Counted from the stretch's first letter, positions 8,596 through 17,796 are shown. The stretch: 64,000 nt of DNA from Sphingopyxis sp. (GCA_016463225.1 JAEMRT010000001.1:79765-143764), one strand, 5' to 3'. Notes: generated by a model from the letters alone, not told the origin. Program-made: numbers and translations.

Positions 8596-9048
8596 ATGTC
8601 CGGACCCAATGGCCAGCCGCTGCCGCTCGACGCGCAGCTGTGCTTTTCGCTCTATTCGACGACGATCGCGATCAATCGGCTCTATAAACCGATGCTTGAT
8701 TCGCTCGGCGTGACCTATCCGCAGTACCTCGTTCTCAGCACCCTGTGGGAGGGCGACGGGCAGACAATCGGTGCGATCGCCGAACGGCTCGCGCTCGAGC
8801 CGAGCACGATCACGCCGCTGGTCAAGCGGCTCGAAGTGGCGGGGTTCGTCGACCGCAAGCGCAACGCCGCCGACGAGCGCAAGGTCGAAGTCTTTCTGAC
8901 CGCCAAGGGAAAGGGGCTGCGCCGGGAGGTCGGGTGTCTCACAGATGCACTGCTCGAACATTCGAAGCTGACGATCCCCGAAATGATCGCCTTCAACGAA
9001 CAGGTGCAACGCTTCCGCACCGCGCTGACAGCGCCCGGTCCCGCGTGA
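8596..9048 (+). CDS. MarR-family regulator, OhrR-like
   Basis: 150 residues. The segment DAQLCFSLYSTTIAINRLYKP followed by LGVTYPQYLVLSTLWE is the OhrR signature. It places the peroxide-sensing Cys at residue 16 and the partner Tyr residues at 30 and 41. A second Cys at 114 could be the resolving residue of a 2-Cys OhrR. The winged helix IGAIAERLALEPSTITPLVKRLE is intact. OhrR proteins normally repress organic-hydroperoxide reductase; here the divergent target is an alpha/beta hydrolase instead. Two perfect palindromes lie in the shared promoter. Confidence 0.78.
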   Translation: MSGPNGQPLPLDAQLCFSLYSTTIAINRLYKPMLDSLGVTYPQYLVLSTLWEGDGQTIGAIAERLALEPSTITPLVKRLEVAGFVDRKRNAADERKVEVFLTAKGKGLRREVGCLTDALLEHSKLTIPEMIAFNEQVQRFRTALTAPGPA

Positions 9049-9307
9049 CCGGGCGGCTATCTGGCTAACCGAAGCCAGGGGCGGCCGGCGACTAGCCCAA
9101 AGCGCGATTGTCCAGCCGAAGACAGGACCTCTTCTCCCGGTCCTTCTCAGAAGGAGCCTGGGTCCGCGGCGCGGCGGTGCGCCAGTTGGATCGCCGCGCC
9201 CAATTGATGGTCTTCGCAAATCAATGGGACGATTGAGACCGCGCCGCCGACATGCTCTGTCGCCGCCGCCGAGATCGCGATGGGGCACGGGGCATGGAGA
9301 TGGATAG

Positions 9308-10630
9308 ATGGCGTGGCTGGAGATCGACGAGACCCACGCCCCCGAACGCCGGAGCTGGCATGCCGAGGCGAACGAGCATCCCGAATTTCCGATCCAGAAC
9401 CTGCCGCTCGGGATATTTTCTCGCCCCGGCGAAAAACCGCGTCCGGGAGTGGCGATCGGCAACCATATCATCGATCTCTTCGCGATCCGCTCGCTCTTGC
9501 CGCGCGATTCAGACTGGTGGCTCGATGGCGGACAGCTCAATGCACTGCTTGGCTTGCCCCCGGCGGCCCGTCGTGACCTGCGTCGCCGCTTGTCGGAGCT
9601 CCTGTCTGACAACAGCTATCGCAGCAGGGTTGAGCCCGGGCTTATCGCGGAGCGCGATTGCACGCTCCATCTCCCCGCCTCGATCGGAGATTATTCCGAT
9701 TTCTACGTCGGCATCCATCATGCGACCAATGTCGGCAAATTGTTCCGCCCCGACAATCCGCTGCTCCCCAACTATAAACATGTGCCGATCGGCTATCACG
9801 GCCGCGCCTCGTCGATCCGCCCGTCGGGGGTGCCGCTGGTGCGGCCATCCGGGCAGGCCAAAGGACCGGATGATGCCGCGCCGAAATTCGGCCCGACGGC
9901 GCGGCTCGACTATGAACTCGAGCTTGGAATCTGGATCGGCGAAGGCAACGAACTCGGCGAGCCGATCCCGATCGGACAAGCGCCACGCCATGTCGCGGGC
10001 TACTGCCTGCTCAACGACTGGTCGGCGCGCGACTTCCAGGCATGGGAATATGTCCCGCTCGGCCCGTTCCTTGCCAAAAATTTCCACACGAGCATCTCGC
10101 CATGGGTGATCACGCCCGAAGCCCTGGCACCTTTCCGTACCGCGCAAGCCGTGCGCGATCCCGATGATCCTGCGCCCCTGCCCTATCTGTGGGATGAAGG
10201 CGACCAGTCGCATGGCGCGCTCGCGATCAGGCTAAAGGTTTCACTGACGAGCACACACATGCGCGCCGCAAGGATGGAACCAGCCGTCCTCAGCCAGGGC
10301 TCGGCGGTGGACATGTACTGGACCGCCGCGCAGATCGTTGCTCATCACGCCTCGAATGGCTGCAATCTCAATCCGGGCGACCTACTGGGCACCGGCACGA
10401 TTTCGGGGGCCGAACGATCGACCTGGGGCAGCTTGCTCGAAATCACGCGCGGCGGCGCCGAGCCGGTCGAGCTGCCGAGCGGCGAGCAACGCCGGTTTCT
10501 CGAGGATGGCGACGAGATCGTCCTGACCGGCCGGGCCGAGGCTCCGGGCTATGTCCCGATCGGCTTCGGCGAATGCCGGGCGCGGATCATGCCCGCGAAA
10601 CCCATTCTTCCGATCAGCAACAAGGAGTAG
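9308..10630 (+). CDS. fahA: Fumarylacetoacetase
   Basis: 440 residues, full length for the dimeric fumarylacetoacetase family. The N-terminal SH3-like domain opens with FPIQNLPLGIFS. The catalytic domain holds the metal and substrate motifs DFYVGIHHATNVG, PIGYHGRASSI, LDYELELGIWIG and LLNDWSARDFQAWEY-type segments. It hydrolyses fumarylacetoacetate to fumarate and acetoacetate, the last step of homogentisate (tyrosine/phenylacetate-derived) catabolism. No homogentisate dioxygenase or isomerase is adjacent. The 259-bp gap before it (9049-9307) holds nothing I recognise. A ribosome site GGAGA precedes ATG 9308. Confidence 0.88.
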   Translation: MAWLEIDETHAPERRSWHAEANEHPEFPIQNLPLGIFSRPGEKPRPGVAIGNHIIDLFAIRSLLPRDSDWWLDGGQLNALLGLPPAARRDLRRRLSELLSDNSYRSRVEPGLIAERDCTLHLPASIGDYSDFYVGIHHATNVGKLFRPDNPLLPNYKHVPIGYHGRASSIRPSGVPLVRPSGQAKGPDDAAPKFGPTARLDYELELGIWIGEGNELGEPIPIGQAPRHVAGYCLLNDWSARDFQAWEYVPLGPFLAKNFHTSISPWVITPEALAPFRTAQAVRDPDDPAPLPYLWDEGDQSHGALAIRLKVSLTSTHMRAARMEPAVLSQGSAVDMYWTAAQIVAHHASNGCNLNPGDLLGTGTISGAERSTWGSLLEITRGGAEPVELPSGEQRRFLEDGDEIVLTGRAEAPGYVPIGFGECRARIMPAKPILPISNKE

Positions 10631-10634
10631 TCAG

Positions 10635-11063
10635 ATGAGCCAGATCAGCCTCGAACAAGCGCGCAGCATCATCACCGGCGCCTTCGCCGAAGGCAAGCGA
10701 CTGAACCTCAAGCCGCTCAGCGTCGCGGTGCTCGATCCGGGCGGCCATCTGCTGGCGTTCGAGCGACAGGATGGCAGCTCGACGCTGCGGCCGCAAATCG
10801 CATCGGGCAAGGCGGCGGGCGCTCTGGCGCTGGGCGTCTCAAGCCGGCAGATCGCGGCCATGGCCGAAGATCGTCCGGTCTTCGTTGGAATGCTCGGCGC
10901 GATTGCCGAGGGAGGTCTTGTTCCCGCCGCGGGCGGGCTGATCGTTGTTGATGTCGCGGGCCAGCCACTCGGCGCAGTCGGGGTCACCGGCGACACGTCG
11001 GACAATGACGAGCTGTGCGCGATCGCAGGGATTGGCGCGGCAGAGCTTGCCTACCGCGCCTGA
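10635..11063 (+). CDS. HbpS/GlcG-family protein
   Basis: 142 residues from ATG 10635, with AAGGAG 6 nt upstream and only 4 bp after the fumarylacetoacetase stop. The GlcG/HbpS (PF03928) fold signature is visible: PLSVAVLDPGGHLLAFERQDGS, then SGKAAGALALG, then GGLIVVDVAGQPLGAVGVTGDT. Members are small heme- or corrinoid-associated or function-unknown proteins often encoded within catabolic operons. It is translationally coupled to fahA; its role there is not known. Confidence 0.8.
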   Translation: MSQISLEQARSIITGAFAEGKRLNLKPLSVAVLDPGGHLLAFERQDGSSTLRPQIASGKAAGALALGVSSRQIAAMAEDRPVFVGMLGAIAEGGLVPAAGGLIVVDVAGQPLGAVGVTGDTSDNDELCAIAGIGAAELAYRA

Positions 11064-11069
11064 TCGCTA

Positions 11070-12296
11070 TCAGGCGGCGGAGGCGGCGGCCATCGCGAGG
11101 CGGCGCAAGCGGCCGGCGTTGAATACCGCCAGCGCCGCGATCACCGCCGGAACCGCAGCGGCAAGGAATAGCCGCGATTCCGGGACCTGCGCGGCGAGCA
11201 ACACCCCGCCAATCAGCGGGCCAAGGATCGACCCAAGCCGGCCGACGCTCATTCCGATCCCCGAGCCGGCGCCGCGCACCGGCGGCGGAAACAGATCGAC
11301 CATCATCGCCGGGAAATTGATCTGGCCGCCCAGCACGCAGAAGCCTGCGGCAAACAGGATGGCGAATGTCGCGGTCTGCGACACCCCCGGTACCGCGATC
11401 AGCGCGACCATGAAGGATCCCAGCCCAATCATCGTCGCGATCGGGAAATAGGGGCCGAAGCGGTTGATGAGCGGAATACTGAACAGGGCGCCCGATATGC
11501 CGCCAAGATTGATGGCGACGCTGGCAAAGGCGGCCGCCTGCGGCGTGCCGCCGCGCGACACGAGCAGCGTCGGCGTCCAGCTCACGAGCGCATAGGTGAG
11601 CATGAGCAGGCAGAAGAGTGCGAACCACAGGCTGAGCGCCGGCCAGAGCCGACCTTCGCCGAGCGGTGCCTTGACGACATTCACCAATCCCTTGGCGGGC
11701 GCATGGGCCGCCGCCTCGGCGGGGCGCATCGATTCGGGGATGGCGAGCGCCGCACAGGTGGCGACAAGGCAGGCGATACCCGCGCACAGGAACACGGTCG
11801 ACCAACCGACATGGAGTATCGCGGCGGTCGCCGCGCCGCCAACGACCGCGCCCATAGGAAATCCGATATACATCAGCGTGACCGTGCCGCTGCGCCGCTG
11901 CGGCCCCGCATGTTCGGCGGTCAGCGAAATGACGGCAGGCAAGGCGCCGCCGAGGCCGATACCGGCGAAGAAGCGGAGCAGGGCGAGTTGCTCGAAAGAC
12001 TGGGCGAAGGAACAGGCAAAGGTCATGATCGTCGCGAGCGCGAGCGCCCCGACGAGCATCGGCTTGCGTCCGACCCGATCCGACAGCGGCCCCATCGACA
12101 CGGCCCCGACGATGGCGCCGAGATAGCCTGCGGCGAACAATTGCCCGATATTGGTATGGGCAAGACCCCATTCCTCAGCGAGCAGCGGCGCGATAAACGC
12201 GATCATCAGCGTATCATAGCCGTCGACCATGACGATCAGGAACGACAGCGCGACGACCCTGGCAAGGGTGCGGCGATCGGTGGTATCGGTCATCAT
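11070..12296 (-). CDS. MFS transporter, AAHS-like
   Basis: 408 residues from ATG 12296, behind a strong AGGAGGAGG. Twelve membrane helices; TM1 reads VVALSFLIVMVDGYDTLMIAFIAPLLAEEW with the acidic DGYD motif of aromatic-acid symporters. Loop 2-3 is MGPLSDRVGRKPM. It is the last gene of a minus-strand unit with an amidohydrolase and an HpcH-like aldolase, so it should import the substrate of that pathway. Aromatic acid or ring-cleavage dicarboxylate are the most likely substrates. Confidence 0.8.
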   Translation of the reverse strand: MMTDTTDRRTLARVVALSFLIVMVDGYDTLMIAFIAPLLAEEWGLAHTNIGQLFAAGYLGAIVGAVSMGPLSDRVGRKPMLVGALALATIMTFACSFAQSFEQLALLRFFAGIGLGGALPAVISLTAEHAGPQRRSGTVTLMYIGFPMGAVVGGAATAAILHVGWSTVFLCAGIACLVATCAALAIPESMRPAEAAAHAPAKGLVNVVKAPLGEGRLWPALSLWFALFCLLMLTYALVSWTPTLLVSRGGTPQAAAFASVAINLGGISGALFSIPLINRFGPYFPIATMIGLGSFMVALIAVPGVSQTATFAILFAAGFCVLGGQINFPAMMVDLFPPPVRGAGSGIGMSVGRLGSILGPLIGGVLLAAQVPESRLFLAAAVPAVIAALAVFNAGRLRRLAMAAASAA

Positions 12297-12315
12297 TGTT
12301 CCTCCTCCTGCCCGG

Positions 12316-13197
12316 TCATTCCGCAAAGCCGAGAAGCTTTTTCGGATTGTCGGTCAATATCAGTTTGCGCACCTCGGGATCCGGCGCCCAGGTAGCAAGC
12401 AAGTTCAAGAGCGCGCCGGTATCGCGTCCGCCCTCGGGAATATGCGGCCAATCGGACCCCCAGATCGCGCGCTCGGGCGCGGCGGCGACGATCGCCTTGG
12501 CAATCTCGTTCACCGCGTCCATCCCGCGCTTCTTGGCGAGGCGGTAGGGCGCCGATAATTTGATCCAGCAGCGCCCCTGCGTCATCAGCGCGAGCAGGCG
12601 GCCGAAATCGGCTTCGGTCAGGCCGTCCTCCTCGAGCATATAGCCCATATGATCGATGACATAGTCGACCTCGAGCGTCGCGAGATAGTCGATGAGGTCG
12701 CGGACGATATAGCCCGGCGCGTAAAATTGCAGGTGCCAGCCGAGCGGCGCGACCCTGGCCGCCATTGCGTCGATATAGGCCTGGATCTCCGCAAGCGGCA
12801 GCGCCGCGCGCTTGAACAGGTCGAGCCGAACCCCGCACACGCCGGCCGCGTCATAGTCTCGAAGCACCTCGTCGCTCGTGTCAGGCTCGATCATCACAAC
12901 GCCGCGCGCTGCCGGGCCCGCCGCCTTCAAATTGTCGATCAGGCAGCGATTGTCGGTGCCGTAGAAGCTCGGCTGGACGATCACGAAACGCCGCAGGCCG
13001 AGAATGCGCATCACATCCTGGAACTGGGCGAGCGTACCATCGGGCAGCGTATAGTGCGGATGCGCGACACAGGGATATTGATCGAGCGGCCCGAAGATAT
13101 GCATATGCGCATCGACGGCGTCTCCGGGCATGACAAAGCCTGGGCGTTCAAGCGTTTCGGCCGGCCGCATCGGCTGCGAGACAAGCGGTTCTTCCAT
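12316..13197 (-). CDS. Amidohydrolase-superfamily lactonase, LigI-like
   Basis: 293 residues from ATG 13197; this start leaves a 38-bp gap after the aldolase instead of overlapping it. The amidohydrolase metal site is clear: DAHMHIFGP near the N-terminus, later VIDHMGY, and the terminal WGSDWPHI. The HMHIFGP plus SDWPH combination is typical of 2-pyrone-4,6-dicarboxylate lactonase (LigI) and related sulfomuconolactone or sugar-lactone hydrolases. It likely opens a lactone in aromatic ring-cleavage metabolism. The exact substrate is not determined; genuine LigI partners (LigABC) are absent from this window. Confidence 0.72.
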   Translation of the reverse strand: MEEPLVSQPMRPAETLERPGFVMPGDAVDAHMHIFGPLDQYPCVAHPHYTLPDGTLAQFQDVMRILGLRRFVIVQPSFYGTDNRCLIDNLKAAGPAARGVVMIEPDTSDEVLRDYDAAGVCGVRLDLFKRAALPLAEIQAYIDAMAARVAPLGWHLQFYAPGYIVRDLIDYLATLEVDYVIDHMGYMLEEDGLTEADFGRLLALMTQGRCWIKLSAPYRLAKKRGMDAVNEIAKAIVAAAPERAIWGSDWPHIPEGGRDTGALLNLLATWAPDPEVRKLILTDNPKKLLGFAE

Positions 13198-13235
13198 GTC
13201 AGTCCTGTTCCTTCGATATGTGTCTTTGATCGGCG

Positions 13236-14045
13236 TCAGCCGAATTTCCCGCGCCATGCCTCCGCGCGCTCAGCGAGCCCGTCAGCCATCACGTCGGTGT
13301 CGATGCCGGCGAAGATGAAGGGGGCGAACCCCAGCGCCTGCAGCGCCATGAAATGACCGGCATCGGCGACGCCGCCGATGATCGCGACCTTGCCGTGGCG
13401 CTGTGCGGCGGCGGCGACGGCGGCGCAGGCCTCCATCACCGCCGGATCCTTCACACGCCCGGGGCAGCCCATTTCGGCCGTGAGATCGTTCGTCCCGACA
13501 GCAAGTATATCGACGCCCGGCGTCGCGGCGATCGCGTCGGCGTTTGCGATCCCGAGCGACGATTCTATCAGCGCCTGCACCACGACCCCTGCATTGGCCT
13601 CCTCGACGAAGGCTTCGACCGGCATGCGGGCAAAGCCCGATTGCGGCAGCCGGGCGATCATCGAGCGCTGTCCGTGCGGCGGGAAGCGGCAAGCCGCGGC
13701 CAGAAGCGCGGCTTCGTCGCCCGTTTCGATCTTGGGGCCGATGATGCCCGTGGCGCCGCCGTCGAGCAGCCGGCCGATCACGCCATAATCGCGCTCGGGG
13801 ACGCGCACCCACACGCCGAGACCGATGTCATGAGCCGAGGCCGCGATCTGCGCGGCGGCGTCGATCGCGATGCTGCTATGCTCGAGGTCGATCCACACAA
13901 GGTCGTAGCCGGACGCCGATGCCATGCGGACGATATCGGCGGTGCGGCTGTAGCGAATACCAAGGGAGAGGAGAGGCTCGCCGGCGCGCAGCCGCTCGAT
14001 CAAACGGCCGGGCCGCTCGACGGAGCTTGGCTGTCGATAGCGCAT
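13236..14045 (-). CDS. HpcH/HpaI-family aldolase
   Basis: 269 residues, usual length for the class II pyruvate aldolase family. Landmarks: SLGIRYSRTADIVRMA near the start, DLVWIDLEHSSI, a metal-binding Glu in GIIGPKIETGDEA, and the C-terminal VGTNDLTAEMG loop. The reaction class is retro-aldol cleavage of a 4-hydroxy-2-oxo acid to pyruvate plus an aldehyde or oxo acid. It is the first gene of the unit with the LigI-like hydrolase and MFS transporter, divergent from a LysR regulator. Hydrolase plus aldolase suggests the lower steps of an aromatic meta-cleavage-like pathway. Confidence 0.78.
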   Translation of the reverse strand: MRYRQPSSVERPGRLIERLRAGEPLLSLGIRYSRTADIVRMASASGYDLVWIDLEHSSIAIDAAAQIAASAHDIGLGVWVRVPERDYGVIGRLLDGGATGIIGPKIETGDEAALLAAACRFPPHGQRSMIARLPQSGFARMPVEAFVEEANAGVVVQALIESSLGIANADAIAATPGVDILAVGTNDLTAEMGCPGRVKDPAVMEACAAVAAAAQRHGKVAIIGGVADAGHFMALQALGFAPFIFAGIDTDVMADGLAERAEAWRGKFG

Positions 14046-14165
14046 GTCTCTCTCCTCCCCCCGCGGCGGCGGCTACTTCCGGGACTTGAGCCGGGCGCCG
14101 AGCGGAAACTTGCTTGTCGGAGCAGCGTCTTGCGTCGGCTGCATGCGTCCCGTTTGCCGCGCGCC

Positions 14166-14188
14166 ATCGATTTATGCTAATTTATTGA
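14166..14188. promoter_or_regulatory. Possible LysR site A
   Basis: An AT-rich element starting ATCGATTTATGCTAATTTAT in the 173-bp aldolase/lysR divergent region. It resembles the inverted repeat at 15138-15162 upstream of the next TBDR. The similarity is imperfect and was judged by eye. Confidence 0.3.
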
Positions 14189-14218
14189 AGAGCAGGGATT
14201 GATGGGGGAATTATATCA

Positions 14219-15121
14219 ATGGACATTCGCCAGCTGCGCTATTTCTCGGTTCTTTGCGAAGAACTGCATTTCCGCCGCGCCGCCGAACGGCTCAATATCA
14301 CCCAGGCTCCGCTCTCGCTGGCGATCCAGTCGCTCGAACGCGATCTAGGCGCCCAGCTTTTCCACCGCACCCAGCGCCGGGTGTCGCTGACCGCGGTCGG
14401 CGACGCCTTCCGGATCCACGCCAATGCGATTCTCGCACAGATCGAACGCGCGGTCGACGATGTGCAAGAGATGGTCAGCGGCGAGGCGGGGCAGCTCAGG
14501 ATCGGCTTCACTGCCGCATCGGCCCTGCTCTTTTTCTTTCCCCAGATCGTCCGCAAGTTCCGTACCCGCTTTCCGCGGGTGAAGCTGACGCTGCACGAAC
14601 TCACCTCGCAGGAGCAGGTCGCGGCGCTTGCCGACCGGACGATCGACATCGGCTTGCTGCGGACCCACAGTTTTCCCAACCGCTCGGACATCAGCTTCAC
14701 CCATCTGGTCGAGGACCCGCTGGTTGTTGCGATGCACGCCGACCACAGCCTCAATCGCGTCGAGCCGCTCACCATCGAAGCGCTCGGCGATACGCCGCTG
14801 ATCTTCTACCCCAAGAAATCGGGGGTCGGCATCTACGACCAGGTGGTGCAGCTTTTCGCGCAGCGCGGCCTCACCCCCAATATCGTCCAGGAAGCGCAGG
14901 AGTCGTCGACGATCATCAGCCTCGCCGCATCGGGCCTTGGCGTCGCGATCGTTCCCGCCGAGCTGCAATGCATCAAGGTACCCAACATCAGTTTCAAACC
15001 GCTGGCCGACGACGGGGCCGTCACGCATCTCCTGCTCGGTTGCCGCGCCGGCGAGGAAAGCGCGCTCGTCGCCAATTTTCGCCGTCTCGCGCAAGCCGCC
15101 GTCGCCGCCGCTGCGCGATAG
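14219..15121 (+). CDS. LysR-family transcriptional regulator
   Basis: 300 residues. The N-terminal winged helix MDIRQLRYFSVLCEELHFRR / AAERLNITQAPLSLAIQSLE is typical of the CatM/BenM/CbnR subgroup that regulates aromatic degradation. An effector domain follows, with GQLRIGFTAASA opening RD-I and an SGLGVAIVPAELQ segment near the end. It is divergent from the aldolase-hydrolase-transporter unit and upstream of a TBDR on the same strand. It probably activates both on sensing a pathway intermediate; this is inference from position. Confidence 0.83.
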   Translation: MDIRQLRYFSVLCEELHFRRAAERLNITQAPLSLAIQSLERDLGAQLFHRTQRRVSLTAVGDAFRIHANAILAQIERAVDDVQEMVSGEAGQLRIGFTAASALLFFFPQIVRKFRTRFPRVKLTLHELTSQEQVAALADRTIDIGLLRTHSFPNRSDISFTHLVEDPLVVAMHADHSLNRVEPLTIEALGDTPLIFYPKKSGVGIYDQVVQLFAQRGLTPNIVQEAQESSTIISLAASGLGVAIVPAELQCIKVPNISFKPLADDGAVTHLLLGCRAGEESALVANFRRLAQAAVAAAAR

Positions 15122-15137
15122 GGGTCTATTCGGGCCA

Positions 15138-15162
15138 ATCGATTTGATTTCTAAATCAATCG
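15138..15162. repeat. Imperfect inverted repeat upstream of TBDR
   Basis: CGATTTGATTT (15140-15150) faces AAATCAATCG (15153-15162), pairing with one bulge, and GGGCC blocks flank it. It lies 17 bp after the lysR stop and about 130 bp before the TBDR start. It could be a weak terminator for lysR or a LysR-type binding site (compare 14166-14188). Confidence 0.35.
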
Positions 15163-15290
15163 GGCCCTCAAATTGAATTGGCATAGATCAACGGCTCTTC
15201 TCTATCCAGAAGCCGGGAAACGCCGTGGCGCCTTCGGAGCGGCTGGCCGCCCCCGCAAAAACAGATAAAATATTCTGGGGAGGATGAAAG

Positions 15291-17654
15291 ATGCGCAAGC
15301 TTCAGCAAGTTATGACTCGTTCGGGCGCCAAATCGCTCGCCCTGCTTCTGGCGGGCTGCGCGCTGCCGGCGGTCGCGCAGGCGCAGACCGCCAATACGCC
15401 GCCCGCCGAAGCCGAAGCGCAGCAGACGGGCATCGCCGACATCGTCGTCACCGCCGAGCGCCGCGAAAGCTCGGTGCAGGACACGCCGATCGCGATCAGC
15501 GCCTTCGGGGGCGACACGATTGCGGCCCAGGGCATCACCAGCGTCGAGGGGCTGGCCCAGATCGCGCCGAGCCTCCAGATTTATTCCGAACAGATCAACA
15601 ATGAAGAATATATCATCCGCGGCATCGGCAAGTCGAACGAGGATCTGACGACCGACAGCGGCGTCGCGGTCAACATCAACGACGCCTATATCGCGCAGTC
15701 GGGCGAGGCCAATGCGGCGCTGTTCGACATCGAGCGCGTCGAGGTCCTGCGCGGTCCGCAGGGCACGCTCTATGGGAAAAATGCTGTCGGCGGGGTCGTC
15801 AATATCATCACGCGCAAGCCAACCGACAAGCTCGATGGCTATGTCACCGCCGAGCTCGGCGGGCTCGGGCGGCGCCAGTTCGAGGCCGCAGCGAGCGCAC
15901 CGATCGTGGAGGACACGCTTTCGGCGCGTATCGCCGGCTTCTCGCTCCACACCGATGGCGCCTACCGCAACCTGACGACCGGCAACCGCGCGAACGGCAT
16001 CGACACGCAGGCGCTACGCGGCTCGCTCCGCTTCACTCCCAGCGACGATTGGGAGATCAACCTCGTCGCCGACTATTCCAAGGTCGACCAGGACGGCGTG
16101 CTCAAGAGCGCGATCGTCGATGTTCCCGGTACCCAGCTCATCCTCAAGGATTTCTTCCAGGCGCCCTACCCGACGCAGGAAGAGAATATCCGCAGCGGCC
16201 GCAGCAATGTCGAGGGCGAGCAAGGCATTCGCCAGTGGGGCGGCGTGCTGCGCATCGACCGCTTCACGGGCGCCGGCACGATCTCGCTGCTGTCGGCCTA
16301 TCGCGGCGAGCGCAGCTATAATGTCGAGGATGTCGACCGCACCGCCGCCGAGCAGAATAACTTCGTCGCGACGCAGAAGACCTGGGCGACGAGCCAGGAA
16401 CTGCGCTTCGTCTCGGACGATGCCGGACCACTCTCAATGGGCGGACGGCTGCACTGGTCGGCGGGTCTCTACTGGTTCCACGAGGAAGGCTGGCGCGACC
16501 AGCAGATCTTTCTCTTTGGCTGCACGCCCGGCAGCCAGCCGTGCGATGCGGGCACGCCCGACAACCCCGACGACGGCCTGATCGGACCCGGCTCGCCCGA
16601 CTATCAGAACAGCACCGCGAGCTTCCTCCAGCGCATCAACACCGACAGCTTCGCGGCGTTCAGCGAGGTCAAGTTCGACATCACCGACCGGCTCAGCCTG
16701 ACCGGTGGCCTGCGCTATACCAACGAAACCAAGAAGTTCGGGCTCGACGCCACCTCGGTCGCCGCGGTTCCGGGCGGCGACCCCTTCTCGCTCTTCCTGC
16801 CCGAAGGCGATTTCCAGACGGTCCGGAAAAAGACCTGGACGAGTTTCACGCCCAAAGTCGTGATCGCCTATGAACCGACCCCCGATATTCACGCCTATGC
16901 AAGCTATGCGCGCGGCTTCAAAAGCGGCGGCTTCAACGGACAGGCGAGCGTCATCGCCGATACCGAGCCCTTCGAACCCGAAGTCGCCGACAATTTCGAA
17001 CTCGGCCTCAAGACCGATTTCTTCAATCGTCGGCTGCGGATCAATCTCGCCGCCTTCTATATCAAGTTCAACGATCTGCAGGTCACCGGCGTCAGCGAAG
17101 CAGGCACAATCATCACCAACAATGCCGCCGACGCGCGGATCAAGGGTGTCGAAATCGAGACGGTGATCCAGCCGTTCGAGGGCCTGACGCTCAACGGCAG
17201 CCTGTCGCTGCTCGACCCGACGTTCCGCGATTATGCGATCGAAGTGTTCGATCCGACGATCCAGGGCGGGCCGCCCTTCTTCATCCTCAATCTCAACGGC
17301 GAGCGCCTGCCCAATATCCCGAAATATTCGGCGACCGTCGGTGCCAATTACCAATATGTGATGGGCAACGGATCGAAAATCTATCTCGGTGCCGACGCGG
17401 CGTTCAAGGGCAACACGCTCACCAACGAGCTGACGCTTCGCGCCAATTCGCACACGGTCGTCAACGCGCGGGTCGGCTGGGCTTCGGCCAACGGCCATTG
17501 GGACATCTCGGGCTGGGTGCGCAACCTGACGAACGAAACCTATTATGTCGGCGGCGGTGCGATCCCCGACTTCAACAAGACGACGACGCGCGTCGGGCTG
17601 GTCTCTGACCCGCGCAGCGCCGGGGTCACAGTCAAACTGTCGTTCGGCGGTTGA
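15291..17654 (+). CDS. TonB-dependent receptor
   Basis: 787 residues from ATG 15291, preceded by GGGGAGG. The signal peptide ends in ALPAVAQAQ. The plug begins IADIVVTAERRESSVQDTPIAI, and RVEVLRGPQGTLYGKNAVGG is intact; the barrel ends in VTVKLSFGG. It is of the same sphingomonad catabolic type as the receptor at 4357-6663, but clearly diverged. It heads a plus-strand set of outer-membrane and periplasmic genes next to a LysR-controlled aromatic catabolic unit. The substrate is unknown. Confidence 0.88.
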   Translation: MRKLQQVMTRSGAKSLALLLAGCALPAVAQAQTANTPPAEAEAQQTGIADIVVTAERRESSVQDTPIAISAFGGDTIAAQGITSVEGLAQIAPSLQIYSEQINNEEYIIRGIGKSNEDLTTDSGVAVNINDAYIAQSGEANAALFDIERVEVLRGPQGTLYGKNAVGGVVNIITRKPTDKLDGYVTAELGGLGRRQFEAAASAPIVEDTLSARIAGFSLHTDGAYRNLTTGNRANGIDTQALRGSLRFTPSDDWEINLVADYSKVDQDGVLKSAIVDVPGTQLILKDFFQAPYPTQEENIRSGRSNVEGEQGIRQWGGVLRIDRFTGAGTISLLSAYRGERSYNVEDVDRTAAEQNNFVATQKTWATSQELRFVSDDAGPLSMGGRLHWSAGLYWFHEEGWRDQQIFLFGCTPGSQPCDAGTPDNPDDGLIGPGSPDYQNSTASFLQRINTDSFAAFSEVKFDITDRLSLTGGLRYTNETKKFGLDATSVAAVPGGDPFSLFLPEGDFQTVRKKTWTSFTPKVVIAYEPTPDIHAYASYARGFKSGGFNGQASVIADTEPFEPEVADNFELGLKTDFFNRRLRINLAAFYIKFNDLQVTGVSEAGTIITNNAADARIKGVEIETVIQPFEGLTLNGSLSLLDPTFRDYAIEVFDPTIQGGPPFFILNLNGERLPNIPKYSATVGANYQYVMGNGSKIYLGADAAFKGNTLTNELTLRANSHTVVNARVGWASANGHWDISGWVRNLTNETYYVGGGAIPDFNKTTTRVGLVSDPRSAGVTVKLSFGG

Positions 17655-17700
17655 CGCCGAAGGCGGCCGTCTCCCGGTTCTCCCTGGGGAGGGAAGCGCG

Positions 17701-17729
17701 AGCGGCCCCGGTTCCGGCCGGGGCCGCTT
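17701..17729 (+). terminator. Strong GC hairpin after TBDR
   Basis: AGCGGCCCCGG (17701-17711) pairs perfectly with CCGGGGCCGCT (17718-17728) around a 6-nt loop, followed by only two T residues. It lies between the TBDR stop and the propeller gene. It may be a terminator, or a 3'-end stabiliser that uncouples receptor levels from downstream genes. Confidence 0.5.
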
Positions 17730-17796
17730 CATACCGGGCGACGGCCGCCAATGACCTCGCGCGCCGCGCCGCGCAACGATATAGAGAGGAATGACC

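Noticed and set aside
9049-9307. Possible small gene or regulatory RNA before fahA.
   Set aside because: No frame with a ribosome site, no strong hairpin and no palindrome seen.
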